Source: Exiguobacterium sp. Leaf196
Lineage (GTDB): Bacteria; Bacillota; Bacilli; Exiguobacteriales; Exiguobacteriaceae
Assembly: GCF_001423965.1 (NCBI RefSeq)
Contig: NZ_LMPV01000008.1
Location: 62,001 to 126,000 of the forward strand
DNA: 64,000 nt
Reading direction: 5' to 3'
Shown here: positions 49,048-58,023 of the stretch, in pieces
How the letters are laid out: each line of letters begins with the position of its first letter
Position numbering within the stretch: position 1 is the stretch's first letter
The notes under the pieces: model-generated
Seen by the model: only the letters and a program-made list of their open reading frames with translations
Database searches by the model: none
Told to the model about the DNA's origin: nothing
Position numbers and translations under genes: made by a program

Positions 49048-49962
49048 TCATACTTCTTCCCCAATGATTTTTACTTCTGTCTCAAGTAAAATACCGAATT
49101 TTTCTTGGACGGTTTCTTGTACATGGCGAATGAGTGCAATGTAGTCAGATGCTGATGCGTTTTCGACGTTGACGATAAAACCGGCGTGTTTCTTTGATAC
49201 TTCAGCACCACCGATGCGTGTTCCTTGGAGTTCACTATCTTGAATCAATTTACCCGCAAAATAGCCTTCTGGACGTTTGAAGACACTACCACAAGAAGGA
49301 TATTCGAGAGGCTGCTTTGTTTCTCGTTTATGCGTTAGATCATCCATGACTTCCTTGATCAATGCTGGATCACCCTCCGTCAAAGCAAATCGTCCTTCGA
49401 GAATGATGTATTCTTTCTTTGAGAAACAACTCGTCCGGTATCCCAGTTCGAGTTCATCATGCGAAATGTTCAACAGATCCCCTTGTCGTGTCAAAACAGT
49501 GGCGCTATGAAGGCAATCTTTGACTTCTCCACCGTAGGCGCCCGCATTCATGATCAACGCGCCACCAATCGTTCCCGGAATCCCGCAAGCGAATTCAAGA
49601 CCACTCAGTTGATGCGCATACGCAACACGAGACGCCTCGATGATTGCTGCGCCACTTTGAGCGACGAGTTCATGTCCTTCGACCGAAATGTCGGTTAACT
49701 TTTCAAACGAAAGAACGATACCGCGAATACCGCCATCACGTACGACGAGATTCGATCCGTTCCCGAGCAATGTCAAAGGGATGCCTCGTTCGTAAGCATA
49801 TCTTACGACAAAAGCCGTTTCTTCATAAGACGTTGGGATGATGAAGAGATCAGCGATTCCTCCCATTTTTGTATACGTATGATATTTTAAAGGTTCATTG
49901 ATCAGTACAGATTCTTTTGAAATGCCTTCATATAGCCCTGTCATTACTTGTTCAGTCATCAT
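49048..49962 (-). CDS. murB: UDP-N-acetylenolpyruvoylglucosamine reductase
   Basis: A 304-aa FAD enzyme that makes UDP-MurNAc in the cytoplasmic steps of peptidoglycan synthesis. Motifs: NEPLKYHTYTKMGGIAD, the FAD-binding LLGNGSNLVVRDGGIRG, EFACGIPGTIGGALIMNAGAYGGE, the catalytic Ser in YPSCGSVFKRP and the Glu near the end. It is the type II MurB (GYRTSCFS then EYIILE). The ATG at 49962 follows AAAGGA by 8 bases; an ATG at 49980 (MKRTET) is also possible. It stands alone, not in a mur cluster. Confidence 0.94.
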   Translation of the reverse strand: MMTEQVMTGLYEGISKESVLINEPLKYHTYTKMGGIADLFIIPTSYEETAFVVRYAYERGIPLTLLGNGSNLVVRDGGIRGIVLSFEKLTDISVEGHELVAQSGAAIIEASRVAYAHQLSGLEFACGIPGTIGGALIMNAGAYGGEVKDCLHSATVLTRQGDLLNISHDELELGYRTSCFSKKEYIILEGRFALTEGDPALIKEVMDDLTHKRETKQPLEYPSCGSVFKRPEGYFAGKLIQDSELQGTRIGGAEVSKKHAGFIVNVENASASDYIALIRHVQETVQEKFGILLETEVKIIGEEV

Positions 49963-50207
49963 GGTCTCAGTCCTTTTCATAAATTCCTATCCAGCGCTTA
50001 TGCGCTCAAAATATATTTTAACATTAATTGTGCAGTCGTTGTTCAACATACTGTTCCCAAAATACCGACTTATGCCGGGAATTGCAAGCACTAGAGAGTG
50101 AATGTCATCGATTAGTAATGAAAAACATCGCACAGGTAGAATAATAGGGAAGAGGAATGAAGGGAAAAGAACTCGGGAAAAGAAACATATAGAAGGAGGC
50201 GATGAGG

Positions 50208-50723
50208 ATGGAAAGTGAACGATTATGGATGCGACCATTCGAAGAAGCGGATTTCAGCTTTTACAAGTCACTTGTTCAAAATGAGCAAGTCATGCGCTAT
50301 ATCAATGGTGGCGTTGCTCTGAGTGAAGATGAGGCACGAGAATGGTTCGATCGACAATTGGAACGATACTCGGATGAACGACAAACTGGTTTTTTGCTGT
50401 TATTCAAAAAAGAAACGAATGAACCAATCGGTTTCGCTGGATTATTGATGCAGGAAGTGGATGGAAAAGAAGAATTAGAAGTCGGTTATTGGCTCGAACC
50501 GAAGCACTGGAAAGTCGGTTATGGTCGTGAAGCAGCGAAACGTCTAATGATGGAAGCGTTTAATCGAGGGCATGATCGAATCATCTCGATCATTCATCCC
50601 GATAATCGTTCTTCTCAAAATGTCGCTCGCGCAAACGGTCTGAACTGGGAAAAAGATACGATTTTTAAAGACATTCCGGTCACGATCTATGCTGGACAAT
50701 TATCACGACTTTGTCGTAACTAA
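50208..50723 (+). CDS. GNAT family acetyltransferase (RimJ/RimL-like)
   Basis: A 171-aa acyl-CoA N-acyltransferase. The GNAT core is ELEVGYWLEPKHWKVGYGREAAKRLMMEAF (acetyl-CoA motif A) and PDNRSSQNVARANGL (motif B), typical of the RimJ/RimL ribosomal-protein or small-molecule acetyltransferase group. Substrate unknown. GGAGG is 8 bases before the ATG at 50208. Followed after 14 bases by a second GNAT gene. Confidence 0.86.
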   Translation: MESERLWMRPFEEADFSFYKSLVQNEQVMRYINGGVALSEDEAREWFDRQLERYSDERQTGFLLLFKKETNEPIGFAGLLMQEVDGKEELEVGYWLEPKHWKVGYGREAAKRLMMEAFNRGHDRIISIIHPDNRSSQNVARANGLNWEKDTIFKDIPVTIYAGQLSRLCRN

Positions 50724-50737
50724 AGAGGAGAGTTTTT

Positions 50738-51223
50738 ATGTACGCATTCGCATTTGAGTCTTTTCATCACATGACACCCGATACGTTATATGCATTGTTG
50801 AAATTACGAATGGATATTTTCGTCGTTGAGCAGGAGTGTGCATATCCGGAACTAGATGATCAAGATCAACAAGCCACACACCTGATCGTACGTAACGAAA
50901 GCGGTCAAATCGTTGGATGTCTTCGGATATACAACCATCCGACAAAAGGATTAGCGATTGGCCGGGTTGCCGTTCATCGTACTCACCGATCAGTTGGATT
51001 GGCAAAACAAATGATGGAGAAAGCGATGGATTATTTGCAGGAAAAAGCTACGATCTACTTACAAGCGCAAGCGCACTTAGAAGGGTTTTACGGGTCATTT
51101 GGTTTCGAAACTGTATCCGAACCTTATTTAGAGGATGATATTCCACATGTAGATATGCAGTTTTACGCAAAGGATTCTAAAAAAGACTTCACGTCGTCGA
51201 AGGATAAACCGATGAATAAGTAG
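50738..51223 (+). CDS. GNAT family acetyltransferase (ElaA-like)
   Basis: A 161-aa protein of the ElaA branch of GNATs: LYALLKLRMDIFVVEQECAYPELDDQDQQATHL is diagnostic. AIGRVAVHRTHRSVGLAKQMMEKA is the acetyl-CoA loop and EGFYGSFGFETVSEPYLEDDIPHVDM the C-terminal motif. A Lys/Ser/Asp-rich tail of about 18 residues is added. Substrate unknown. GAGGAGA precedes the ATG by about 6 bases. It is in one operon with the GNAT before it and the small secreted protein after it. Confidence 0.88.
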   Translation: MYAFAFESFHHMTPDTLYALLKLRMDIFVVEQECAYPELDDQDQQATHLIVRNESGQIVGCLRIYNHPTKGLAIGRVAVHRTHRSVGLAKQMMEKAMDYLQEKATIYLQAQAHLEGFYGSFGFETVSEPYLEDDIPHVDMQFYAKDSKKDFTSSKDKPMNK

Positions 51224-51252
51224 AATGAACTTTTCTCGGAGGTGGATCAGTC

Positions 51253-51612
51253 ATGAAGAAAGTGCTGGTCATTTGCGCGCTTAGTTTAATCGGTATCCTC
51301 TCTTTAGGAGTCGGTATTTCGTATGCTCAATTGCAAGGGAATTACCGTGATTCTGAGCAAGAATTGATGACGATTTTAGAGCGACAACATGATTTATCGG
51401 CTTCCTCCTTTCTTGAAGTGCATGCCTCCTTTTCTTTACAGCATCGGCAAATCATACACGTCCGCCTTCGTGGCGAGCCTGCCATCACATACGAATTCAT
51501 CCAACCAAAGGATGAAATCGAATATTATGGATCTGTCGGAACAAGTGTTGAAAAGACAGGGAAGCACGATGACGTCTTTCGAAATGCTCATCTAAAAGTC
51601 GGGGAAAAATAA
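51253..51612 (+). CDS. Small secreted or anchored hypothetical protein
   Basis: A 119-aa protein with an N-terminal hydrophobic segment (about 3-24, LVICALSLIGILSLGVGISYA) that is a signal peptide or anchor. An alpha/beta extracellular part of about 95 residues follows (IHVRLRGEPAITYEFIQPKDEI). Family not recognised. GGAGGTGG precedes the ATG by about 8 bases. Third gene of the GNAT operon, with a strong terminator behind it. Confidence 0.65.
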   Translation: MKKVLVICALSLIGILSLGVGISYAQLQGNYRDSEQELMTILERQHDLSASSFLEVHASFSLQHRQIIHVRLRGEPAITYEFIQPKDEIEYYGSVGTSVEKTGKHDDVFRNAHLKVGEK

Positions 51613-51658
51613 AAAAATGGAGGATTTTCCGGAAACAACGGAAGATCCTCCATTTTTT
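51611..51658 (+). terminator. Terminator of the GNAT operon
   Basis: AAAAAATGGAGGAT pairs with ATCCTCCATTTTTT around an imperfect inner stem (TTCCGG..CGGAA). Confidence 0.85.
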
Positions 51659-51725
51659 GCTTTTAAGACGATCGGATATTGCGTACACTACGAAGAGATA
51701 CTGGAATGAGGAGGTCGAGGGAATT

Positions 51726-52661
51726 ATGTGGAAACCCTTTACGAAAAATCAATCAATTGCTCCGGCGTTGCAAGCCTTTCGGGAACTTGACGTTGAGATG
51801 TTTCGGACGCACGTTGCTCAACTGAACGATGCGGAACAACGTGCCTTACAATTCATTAAACGATCGCTAGAGCAGGATTCACCTGCTCATTTAGAACTAG
51901 CACTGGAGATGAAACAACCGTTCAGCGAAATCGATCGTCTGTTCCAAACGCTTGTCGCGTGTCAAAATCGTCAGCAGTTACTCGAGATGCTATTAGCGCA
52001 CGGTCTTGACGTCAATCAAGTCTACACACTTGAGGGTCATCGCTCCATCGTCCGGCAGCCGCTTCACTTTCCTGTAGGTCTTTATGCGGCGCGTCATCCA
52101 GAGCTATGGACACTTGTCGCTACAAAATTGGACGTTACCTACACAATGCATCTTCAACGCAGTGATCAATTCATGGAGACGCATGAATTAAATCTGCTTG
52201 ATCTCGTCTTATTACTTGATATCGAAGAAGAATTGACGATTCGAGTGCTGGATCAGCTGAGCGAATGCAAAGCGACCGTTGGGCTAGCAGAACGATTACA
52301 GCGTCCGACTTCACCGTTGTTGTTCAAAACAATTGAGGCAAATGCCTATCTTCCGACGTTCGTTTATGCGAAACATTACTTTCCATTCTATGCGTTGATT
52401 GGACGGCAAACGACGCTCTTTCCATCTTTATTAAAACGTGTGATGCAAGAGCCTGTTGCATCTGAAATCTGTAAGGATGCCTTGCTTGCTTTCCATAACC
52501 ATCACCCTGGACTTGCTATGACAATGGGAGACGTCTATATCGAACAGTTATTCGGGATGGGTCTGGTGCTTCGTAACGTGGGGCACGTTGATTTTAGAAA
52601 AATGGATGCGGAGTATGTGTTACCTGAATACAGAGAGGTCGTCGATCGGTTAAACGATTAA
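51726..52661 (+). CDS. Hypothetical helical protein, unknown function
   Basis: A 311-aa cytoplasmic protein with no signal or membrane segment, rich in Leu, Gln and His, and probably an all-helical repeat fold. Segments such as QQLLEMLLAHGLDVNQVYTLEGH and LNLLDLVLLLDIEEEL look ankyrin- or HEAT-like. I do not recognise a family. GAGGG lies 5 bases before the ATG at 51726, with AGGAGG further up. Its end overlaps the convergent GNAT gene by 12 bases, and no terminator separates them. Confidence 0.6.
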   Translation: MWKPFTKNQSIAPALQAFRELDVEMFRTHVAQLNDAEQRALQFIKRSLEQDSPAHLELALEMKQPFSEIDRLFQTLVACQNRQQLLEMLLAHGLDVNQVYTLEGHRSIVRQPLHFPVGLYAARHPELWTLVATKLDVTYTMHLQRSDQFMETHELNLLDLVLLLDIEEELTIRVLDQLSECKATVGLAERLQRPTSPLLFKTIEANAYLPTFVYAKHYFPFYALIGRQTTLFPSLLKRVMQEPVASEICKDALLAFHNHHPGLAMTMGDVYIEQLFGMGLVLRNVGHVDFRKMDAEYVLPEYREVVDRLND

Positions 52662-53489
52662 CGGGGGATGATCTGTACTAAATGTATGCCAATAAGAGGT
52701 TAACTGGATATCGCAAAACATCGTGGGACGATATAGTCGTAATACGTCTTGCTGTGTTGAAAGAAAAAAGACTTCAAACGTTTGAATGTTCGAACGTCGT
52801 AGTTTTTCCTGAAACGTATGGAGTATGCGACTTCCGTAGCCTTGACGTCTCAGCCCAGGTAGACAGGTGATTTCAAGAAGACGAATGTTCGGACCGAGTT
52901 TTTGAAATAAGAGTGTACCAACGATCAATTGCTTATCATAGACTAAATAAGGAACAGCTTTTCGTCTGATTAACTTTTCTAAATCAGCAACACTGTGAGG
53001 GAAGAAGTGGGTGGATCCTTTGAGGGCATCGTTACGAAGAGCCAGATACGTATCTTGATTGCGTTCATGAACAGCTTTCAAACGCAATGTGGCAGGTTGT
53101 CCGTCTGATAATCCGATCAAACGAAATTGTTCGGCATATAAACTGTAGCCAAGCTCTTTCCAAATCGAGGTTACAGAAAGGTCATGTGGTGGAGAAACTT
53201 GTACGTGAATTTGTCGACACCCTTGCCGAAGGGCATGTGTGTGTAATGAAATGGCGAGACGACGGAAGGCTTGAATATCATGAAAAGCTCCGTTCGTTAA
53301 ACGAACGACATCATGTACGACATGATAGCCAAGTGTCGCCTGGATCTGACCAGACTCGAGGTAAATCCATTGACACTCTTCAAGAGGCTGAAAAAATGAA
53401 ACATCATACGGCTGTTGATGAGAATGTAGAAGTTGATGGACGTGTCGTCTTTGAACATGAGACAATTGACCGTAATACACGATAGGCAA
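52650..53489 (-). CDS. GNAT family acetyltransferase with two GNAT-like halves
   Basis: A 279-aa protein. The C-terminal half (about 140-279) is a recognisable GNAT domain with RLLEITCLPGLRRQGYGSRILHTFQEKL as the acetyl-CoA loop. The N-terminal half (about 1-135) has the size and pattern of a degenerate second GNAT (LTNGAFHDIQAFRRLAISLHTHALRQG, SIWKELGYSLYAEQFRL). Substrate unknown. The start is a TTG at 53489 with AAAGGAGG 8 bases upstream. It overlaps the preceding convergent gene tail to tail by 12 bases. Confidence 0.78.
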   Translation of the reverse strand: MPIVYYGQLSHVQRRHVHQLLHSHQQPYDVSFFQPLEECQWIYLESGQIQATLGYHVVHDVVRLTNGAFHDIQAFRRLAISLHTHALRQGCRQIHVQVSPPHDLSVTSIWKELGYSLYAEQFRLIGLSDGQPATLRLKAVHERNQDTYLALRNDALKGSTHFFPHSVADLEKLIRRKAVPYLVYDKQLIVGTLLFQKLGPNIRLLEITCLPGLRRQGYGSRILHTFQEKLRRSNIQTFEVFFLSTQQDVLRLYRPTMFCDIQLTSYWHTFSTDHPPLIV

Positions 53490-53629
53490 ATTAAATTCCT
53501 CCTTTAAGAAAGTGAAGATGGTTGCATCTCACTTTTATTTTACAGGAAATAAAAGGTATTTATATCTTTTGTTTCAAATAAAAAGTAGATGGATTCCTGA
53601 AGATAAGAAAGAATCGAGGCAAAAATATC

Positions 53630-53893
53630 ATGAAGTATTTTTGGATCATCATTGGGTTATCAGGATTTCTAATCAGTGCGGATACATTGACAGTAGAAGC
53701 ACGTGATTACGATGAACCGGGCGTGAGTAGTTCGACGACGTATGGTAATTATGGAACGGAAGACCATATCATCGTTGATCGAAAAGAACCAATTTATGAA
53801 GGATTCGATTCACCAAACGATATGGCATTTTTATTTGCCTGTATTGCTTTACTGGCAACGGTTGGACTTGGAATCGTTAATGCTTCTGATTGA
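53630..53893 (+). CDS. Small membrane or secreted hypothetical protein
   Basis: An 87-aa protein: N-terminal hydrophobic segment (about 3-19), a polar Asp/Tyr/Ser/Thr-rich middle (ARDYDEPGVSSSTTYGNYG) and a C-terminal transmembrane helix (about 65-84, MAFLFACIALLATVGLGIV). Not recognised. The ribosome site is weak (GAGG 11 bases away). It has its own terminator, which supports expression. Confidence 0.55.
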   Translation: MKYFWIIIGLSGFLISADTLTVEARDYDEPGVSSSTTYGNYGTEDHIIVDRKEPIYEGFDSPNDMAFLFACIALLATVGLGIVNASD

Positions 53894-53921
53894 GATGAAT
53901 CTGCTCTGAGCCACGAGAATA

Positions 53922-53960
53922 CAAAAAAGCAAGTGACGCTGTCCGTCACTTGCTTTTTTG
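53922..53960. terminator. Bidirectional terminator
   Basis: AAAAAAGCAAGTGACG pairs with CGTCACTTGCTTTTTT over a short CTGTC loop, between convergent genes. Confidence 0.9.
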
Positions 53961-53992
53961 TATAGTATGAGTGGTTAGGAAGAGAAGGATCC

Positions 53993-54904
53993 TTAAAAAT
54001 GAATACGTTTTTTACGTCCGACGCGCTCTATACGATCATGCTCTTGTTCTAGTCCAGCGCGCTCGAGGAGGTCGAGATAATAACGAAAAGGAGTCGAACG
54101 ATGCGAAAAGTAAGGAATATATTCTGTGAACAGCATTGTCTCCGCTCGTTCTAAGGCTCGTAGTGAAATCAGGGCATGCAACTCTGCAAAGCGAATTTCT
54201 TGATAAGTGGATAAAGCATCTGCATCGATTCGGACATGTGACTGTAGTTTTTTTGCATGCACGTTCAAGCAATTGATATAGGCTTCTTGGTGTTCTGCTG
54301 TCTCACAGTGGGCAAGTACGGCAAGTAAAAGATCACTGCGTTCGGTATCAACGTCCATTGGAACTTTCAAGGCAGTATAGAGCGCGCGTTCCATCCACTC
54401 GATGCCATGACTATCATTTTTATAATAACCGACTAATTCTTGAAAAAAATCGACTTGTGAGACTTTTAATAGTCGAAAAGGATCGTTACTTAAAAATAAA
54501 GGTTCTTCTCCGGCAGCTGACGAAAGAAGAAAGAAAAACTCCTCAAAGGCAATCTGGGTTCCATTTTTGCGATGTGCATAATGGCGTAAATGCTTCAGCA
54601 AACGTTTTGCGGTAATATACCAATTCTTTTGTTCGCGAAGCGGTACGATTGGGTTTGGCTCAAGGTACTGTAAGTCGTATGCCAATTGGATGAACCGATC
54701 TGTCTGTGCGATGGTTTGTTCGACGGTCGGTTGTTCCTGTTCTTTTTGCAAATCCTTATACTTCACGAACTGTGTCAACATGGCGTCAAACTCTTTCTCT
54801 TCGATGACTTGTCTCGGAAGTTGACGATAGATTTCGACGATGATATCGCGAAGGGTCGTATCGCCATACTGTTCCAATAAAAGACGTAGTTTCCGTATTC
54901 TCAT
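53993..54904 (-). CDS. Hypothetical helical protein, unknown function
   Basis: A 303-aa soluble, mainly helical protein (MRIRKLRLLLEQYGDTTLRD start; ERAETMLFTEYIPYFSHRS near the end) that may form TPR-like repeats. There is no catalytic motif and no membrane segment. I do not recognise a family. GAAGGAGG lies 7 bases before the ATG at 54904. Monocistronic. Confidence 0.6.
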   Translation of the reverse strand: MRIRKLRLLLEQYGDTTLRDIIVEIYRQLPRQVIEEKEFDAMLTQFVKYKDLQKEQEQPTVEQTIAQTDRFIQLAYDLQYLEPNPIVPLREQKNWYITAKRLLKHLRHYAHRKNGTQIAFEEFFFLLSSAAGEEPLFLSNDPFRLLKVSQVDFFQELVGYYKNDSHGIEWMERALYTALKVPMDVDTERSDLLLAVLAHCETAEHQEAYINCLNVHAKKLQSHVRIDADALSTYQEIRFAELHALISLRALERAETMLFTEYIPYFSHRSTPFRYYLDLLERAGLEQEHDRIERVGRKKRIHF

Positions 54905-55047
54905 GATCGACCTCCTTCGCCAAAAAAGCACAGTACAACACTATTCATTTCCCGCTTTTTTCATAAACCGAACCTCTTCATTTGCGCTTTTTAGTCAGAG
55001 ACGACTATCTTAAATAAGAAGACTATTACAGAAGGGGACAATTACTC

Positions 55048-55794
55048 ATGAATGAAACCATTCAACATTTACTCAACCACCGGTCAGTCCGGAAATTTAA
55101 ACAACATCAATTAGACGAAAAGACAATCGAGACACTTGTTAAAGCAGCGCAGGCTGCATCGACATCTTCTTATCAGCAAGCCTATGCGATTATCGGTGTC
55201 GAAGATGAAGAATTGAAACGACAACTAGTCGACGTTGCAAGTGGTCAACAATACGTGGCAGAAAATAGTTATTTCTTTGTATTTTGTATGGATTACCACA
55301 AACACATGTTAGCAGCAGAACTAGCAGGGGGGGATGTAAGTCGGACGATCGAGACGACAGAAGCACTTGTTGTGGGGGCTGTTGATGCGGGACTCGCTGC
55401 TCAAAATTTAGTCGTAGCTGCCGAGTCGCTCGGATATGGAACAGTCTATATCGGTTCACTGCGTAATGATGCCCGTCGTGTCAGCGAGCTCTTACAACTT
55501 CCTGATCACGTCGTACCATTATTCGGAGTCGCAGTTGGTCTTCCGGATCAGCAACCTGGTAAAAAACCCCGCCTTCCGATGGATGCGGTCTTCCACCGGA
55601 ATACGTATACTGATGACGATACGATGCGTGACTTACTGGCACAATACGAAGAGTCGACGTCATCGTATTACGGAGAACGGACCGGTGGTCAACGGACAGA
55701 AGGGTGGGTCAAACAGATGGCTGCCTCGATGCACGAACCGAAACGGACGTATCTCCGCGAATTCTTGAAAGAGAAACAAATCGCAAAAGATTGA
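55048..55794 (+). CDS. NADPH-dependent flavin oxidoreductase (NfsA/NfrA-like nitroreductase)
   Basis: A 248-aa FMN enzyme of the NfsA/FRP branch: HRSVRKFKQHQLDEKTIETLVKAAQAASTSS (FMN contacts), EALVVGAVDAGLAAQNLVVAAESLGYGTVYIG and the C-terminal LFGVAVGLPDQQPGKKPRLP. It reduces FMN, nitro compounds or quinones with NADPH. GAAGGGGA precedes the ATG. Followed after 15 bases by the LCP gene, so possibly co-transcribed. Confidence 0.9.
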   Translation: MNETIQHLLNHRSVRKFKQHQLDEKTIETLVKAAQAASTSSYQQAYAIIGVEDEELKRQLVDVASGQQYVAENSYFFVFCMDYHKHMLAAELAGGDVSRTIETTEALVVGAVDAGLAAQNLVVAAESLGYGTVYIGSLRNDARRVSELLQLPDHVVPLFGVAVGLPDQQPGKKPRLPMDAVFHRNTYTDDDTMRDLLAQYEESTSSYYGERTGGQRTEGWVKQMAASMHEPKRTYLREFLKEKQIAKD

Positions 55795-55809
55795 TACGGA
55801 GGTATCTGA

Positions 55810-57015
55810 ATGGCAGAACATCAACCACAGCGCTCCCGCTTGGAGCGACGACGCTTAGAACTAGAAGAGCAAGCAAAAGAAGAGGCATTTTCGTCGGAAG
55901 AGTCGATTGCTCATGAACCACTTAAGGGACAGCAGGGAACAGAAACGTACCATCGATATGTTGAAGAGCAACGACGGGACCCAAAAAGTACATCGCGTCG
56001 TTCTAAAAACAGCGTACTGAAACAGGTCGTACAGATGATCGGGAGCGCAGGCTCGCGATTGTTTTCTAATCAAGAACGCTCGAGACGTTCGAGAAAGACT
56101 GGGCGATCAGAGCAATCCGTGCAAAAAAAACCTGACGTATCTTCAAAAGAAGCCTATCCTAAAAAAATCAAGAAAAAACGTCGTTTTAAACGAAAGCTTC
56201 TTGGATTGTTTTTGCTGTTGCTCATCGCATTCGTTCTTTTTGCCTCACAACCCTTCACGTTTTTGTTGATCGGTAGTGACGCACGACCTGGAGAATCGTT
56301 ACGCGGGTCACGTTCAGACTCCCTGTCGGTTATGCAATTCATTCCACTTTCTCGAACGATTCAGTTGACATCGATTCCTCGGGACACGTATACACCGATT
56401 TCCTGTGAGAATGGAAAGAAAGATAAAATCACACATGCTTTTGCCTTCGGTGGAGAAGAATGTACACAAGATGCCGTTTCTGGTCTACTCGATGAAGACA
56501 TCGATGGAAAGATCGTCATCTCCTTCGATAGTTTCATCGGATTAGTTGATCAAATCGGCGGAATCGATCTTGTATCGACAGGAACGTTCTCCGAGCAGGA
56601 TGCAAGTGGGAAAGCAAATCAGTATTCATTCCAGAAAGGAAAGGAATACCATATGGATGGTGCAATGGCACTTGCCTATTCGAGACACCGTAAAACGGAC
56701 AATGACGGGGCACGCGCCAATCGTCAGTCGGAAGTCATCCAAGCCGTCGCGACGGACTTGTTGAAGCCAACTGGATGGTCGAAAATTCCGGCAGCGCACA
56801 CGTATATGAAAGAAGAGATGAACCTCGATTTAAGTGTTCGTGAGATGGCAACAGCAGGTTTATCGATCGCCTTGATGTCAGAACGGAAACACTATGAAAT
56901 TGAAGCCGTCAGTCAGCGATTGAATGGTATTTTCTATGACTTACCGAATGAGAAGGCACTGCAAGAACTACGTGATCGTCTCGATACGACGTTTTATGGT
57001 ACCTTGAAGAACTAA
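55810..57015 (+). CDS. LytR-CpsA-Psr (LCP) family protein with long basic N-terminus
   Basis: A 401-aa membrane protein that likely ligates teichoic acid or another glycopolymer to peptidoglycan. A cytoplasmic N-terminus of about 125 residues is unusually long and rich in Arg, Lys, Glu and Gln (SRLERRRLELEEQAKEE, RRSRKTGRSEQ). One transmembrane helix (about 130-147) and an extracellular LCP domain (about 150-395) follow. It shows LIGSDARPGE, GSRSDSLSVMQFIP, SIPRDTYTPI, FDSFIGLVDQIGGID and YSRHRKTDNDGARANRQ with the catalytic/pyrophosphate Arg residues. Ribosome site ACGGAGGT at 8 bases. Confidence 0.9.
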   Translation: MAEHQPQRSRLERRRLELEEQAKEEAFSSEESIAHEPLKGQQGTETYHRYVEEQRRDPKSTSRRSKNSVLKQVVQMIGSAGSRLFSNQERSRRSRKTGRSEQSVQKKPDVSSKEAYPKKIKKKRRFKRKLLGLFLLLLIAFVLFASQPFTFLLIGSDARPGESLRGSRSDSLSVMQFIPLSRTIQLTSIPRDTYTPISCENGKKDKITHAFAFGGEECTQDAVSGLLDEDIDGKIVISFDSFIGLVDQIGGIDLVSTGTFSEQDASGKANQYSFQKGKEYHMDGAMALAYSRHRKTDNDGARANRQSEVIQAVATDLLKPTGWSKIPAAHTYMKEEMNLDLSVREMATAGLSIALMSERKHYEIEAVSQRLNGIFYDLPNEKALQELRDRLDTTFYGTLKN

Positions 57016-57171
57016 AGGGGAGGGGTTTCCTTCCGGTCATTGCGGGTATAAATTGATGTACGTTGCTCCTTTGGTGGATCGTGTTAGGTCATCTCCGAAA
57101 GTAACGATTTTTGGACATGACATCATGACATTCCACGAAGGTGACTAACTTATCGAGGAGGGACCCCCCAT

Positions 57172-57882
57172 ATGAAAGTACTAGTTGTAGGTGCATCCGG
57201 TACGATTGGAGCGCGCGTCGTCAAATCGCTTGCCAAGGGTCATCAGGTCACGGTCATCGTTCGTCACGAACATCTGGTGGAACGATTCGAAAAACTCGGT
57301 GTCAAGGCACATTACGTCGATATTGAAACAGAACTCGAAAAAGTCATTGAACATGGAGTCGCAGGACAGGATGCAGTCATTTGTGCGGCGACCGCAGGAG
57401 TAGACGGCGAAGCAACGGAAATTGAACTGCTGGATCGGACAGTTGCCTTAAAAACGATCGATGCAGCTAAAAAAGCGCGTGTACGTCATTTCGTACTATT
57501 AAGTGCGTACGGTGCAGATCGACCTGAGCAATTTAAAAAGGATGTCTATCCGTTCTATGCTGCTAAGAATGCGGCTGAAGAGCAGATTGAACATAGCGGT
57601 TTGACGTATACGATCATTTGTCCCGTTGCCATCACGACTGGTGAAGGGCGCGGTTTGATTGAGGCAGATGAAGATTTGAAAGATACAAAGGATGCAACGA
57701 TTTCGGAAACAGATGTCGCATCGATTCTCGTTGCTTCCGTTGATAATCGGTCAGTATTCAATCGACGTCTAGAAGTCAAGGAAGGGAAGACATCCTTGAA
57801 TGAGGCCTTAGGCGGAACCGAGGCAGTCGGTAGCGTCAAAGATAACCGTCAAGTCAAAAAACAATTACCACGTTTTAACTAA
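57172..57882 (+). CDS. Atypical SDR/NAD(P)-binding protein (NmrA-like)
   Basis: A 236-aa extended or atypical short-chain dehydrogenase-fold protein. The N-terminal dinucleotide motif VLVVGASGTIGARVVKSL is clear, followed by AVICAATAGVDG, FVLLSAYGAD and YPFYAAKNAAEEQIEHSGLTYTIICP. The Tyr-x3-Lys pair (YAAKNAAE) is present but the family often lacks dehydrogenase activity. GAGGAGGGA precedes the ATG. The 156 bp before it contain no terminator after the LCP gene that I can see. Confidence 0.85.
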   Translation: MKVLVVGASGTIGARVVKSLAKGHQVTVIVRHEHLVERFEKLGVKAHYVDIETELEKVIEHGVAGQDAVICAATAGVDGEATEIELLDRTVALKTIDAAKKARVRHFVLLSAYGADRPEQFKKDVYPFYAAKNAAEEQIEHSGLTYTIICPVAITTGEGRGLIEADEDLKDTKDATISETDVASILVASVDNRSVFNRRLEVKEGKTSLNEALGGTEAVGSVKDNRQVKKQLPRFN

Positions 57883-57911
57883 TCATTTAAAGAGCGTATC
57901 TAAATAAAATG

Positions 57912-57956
57912 AGGCGAACTCTTTTCTGTTTACAAAACAGAAGAGTTCGCTTTTTT
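57912..57956 (+). terminator. Terminator of the SDR gene
   Basis: GCGAACTCTTTTCTGTT pairs with AACAGAAGAGTTCGC (one bulge) over a short loop, then six T residues. Confidence 0.88.
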
Positions 57957-58023
57957 GTTGATAAAAGAAGACGGTCGAAAAGAGGAAGTCTGCTACACTT
58001 AACGAAGAAGGAGGGGATTAGAT

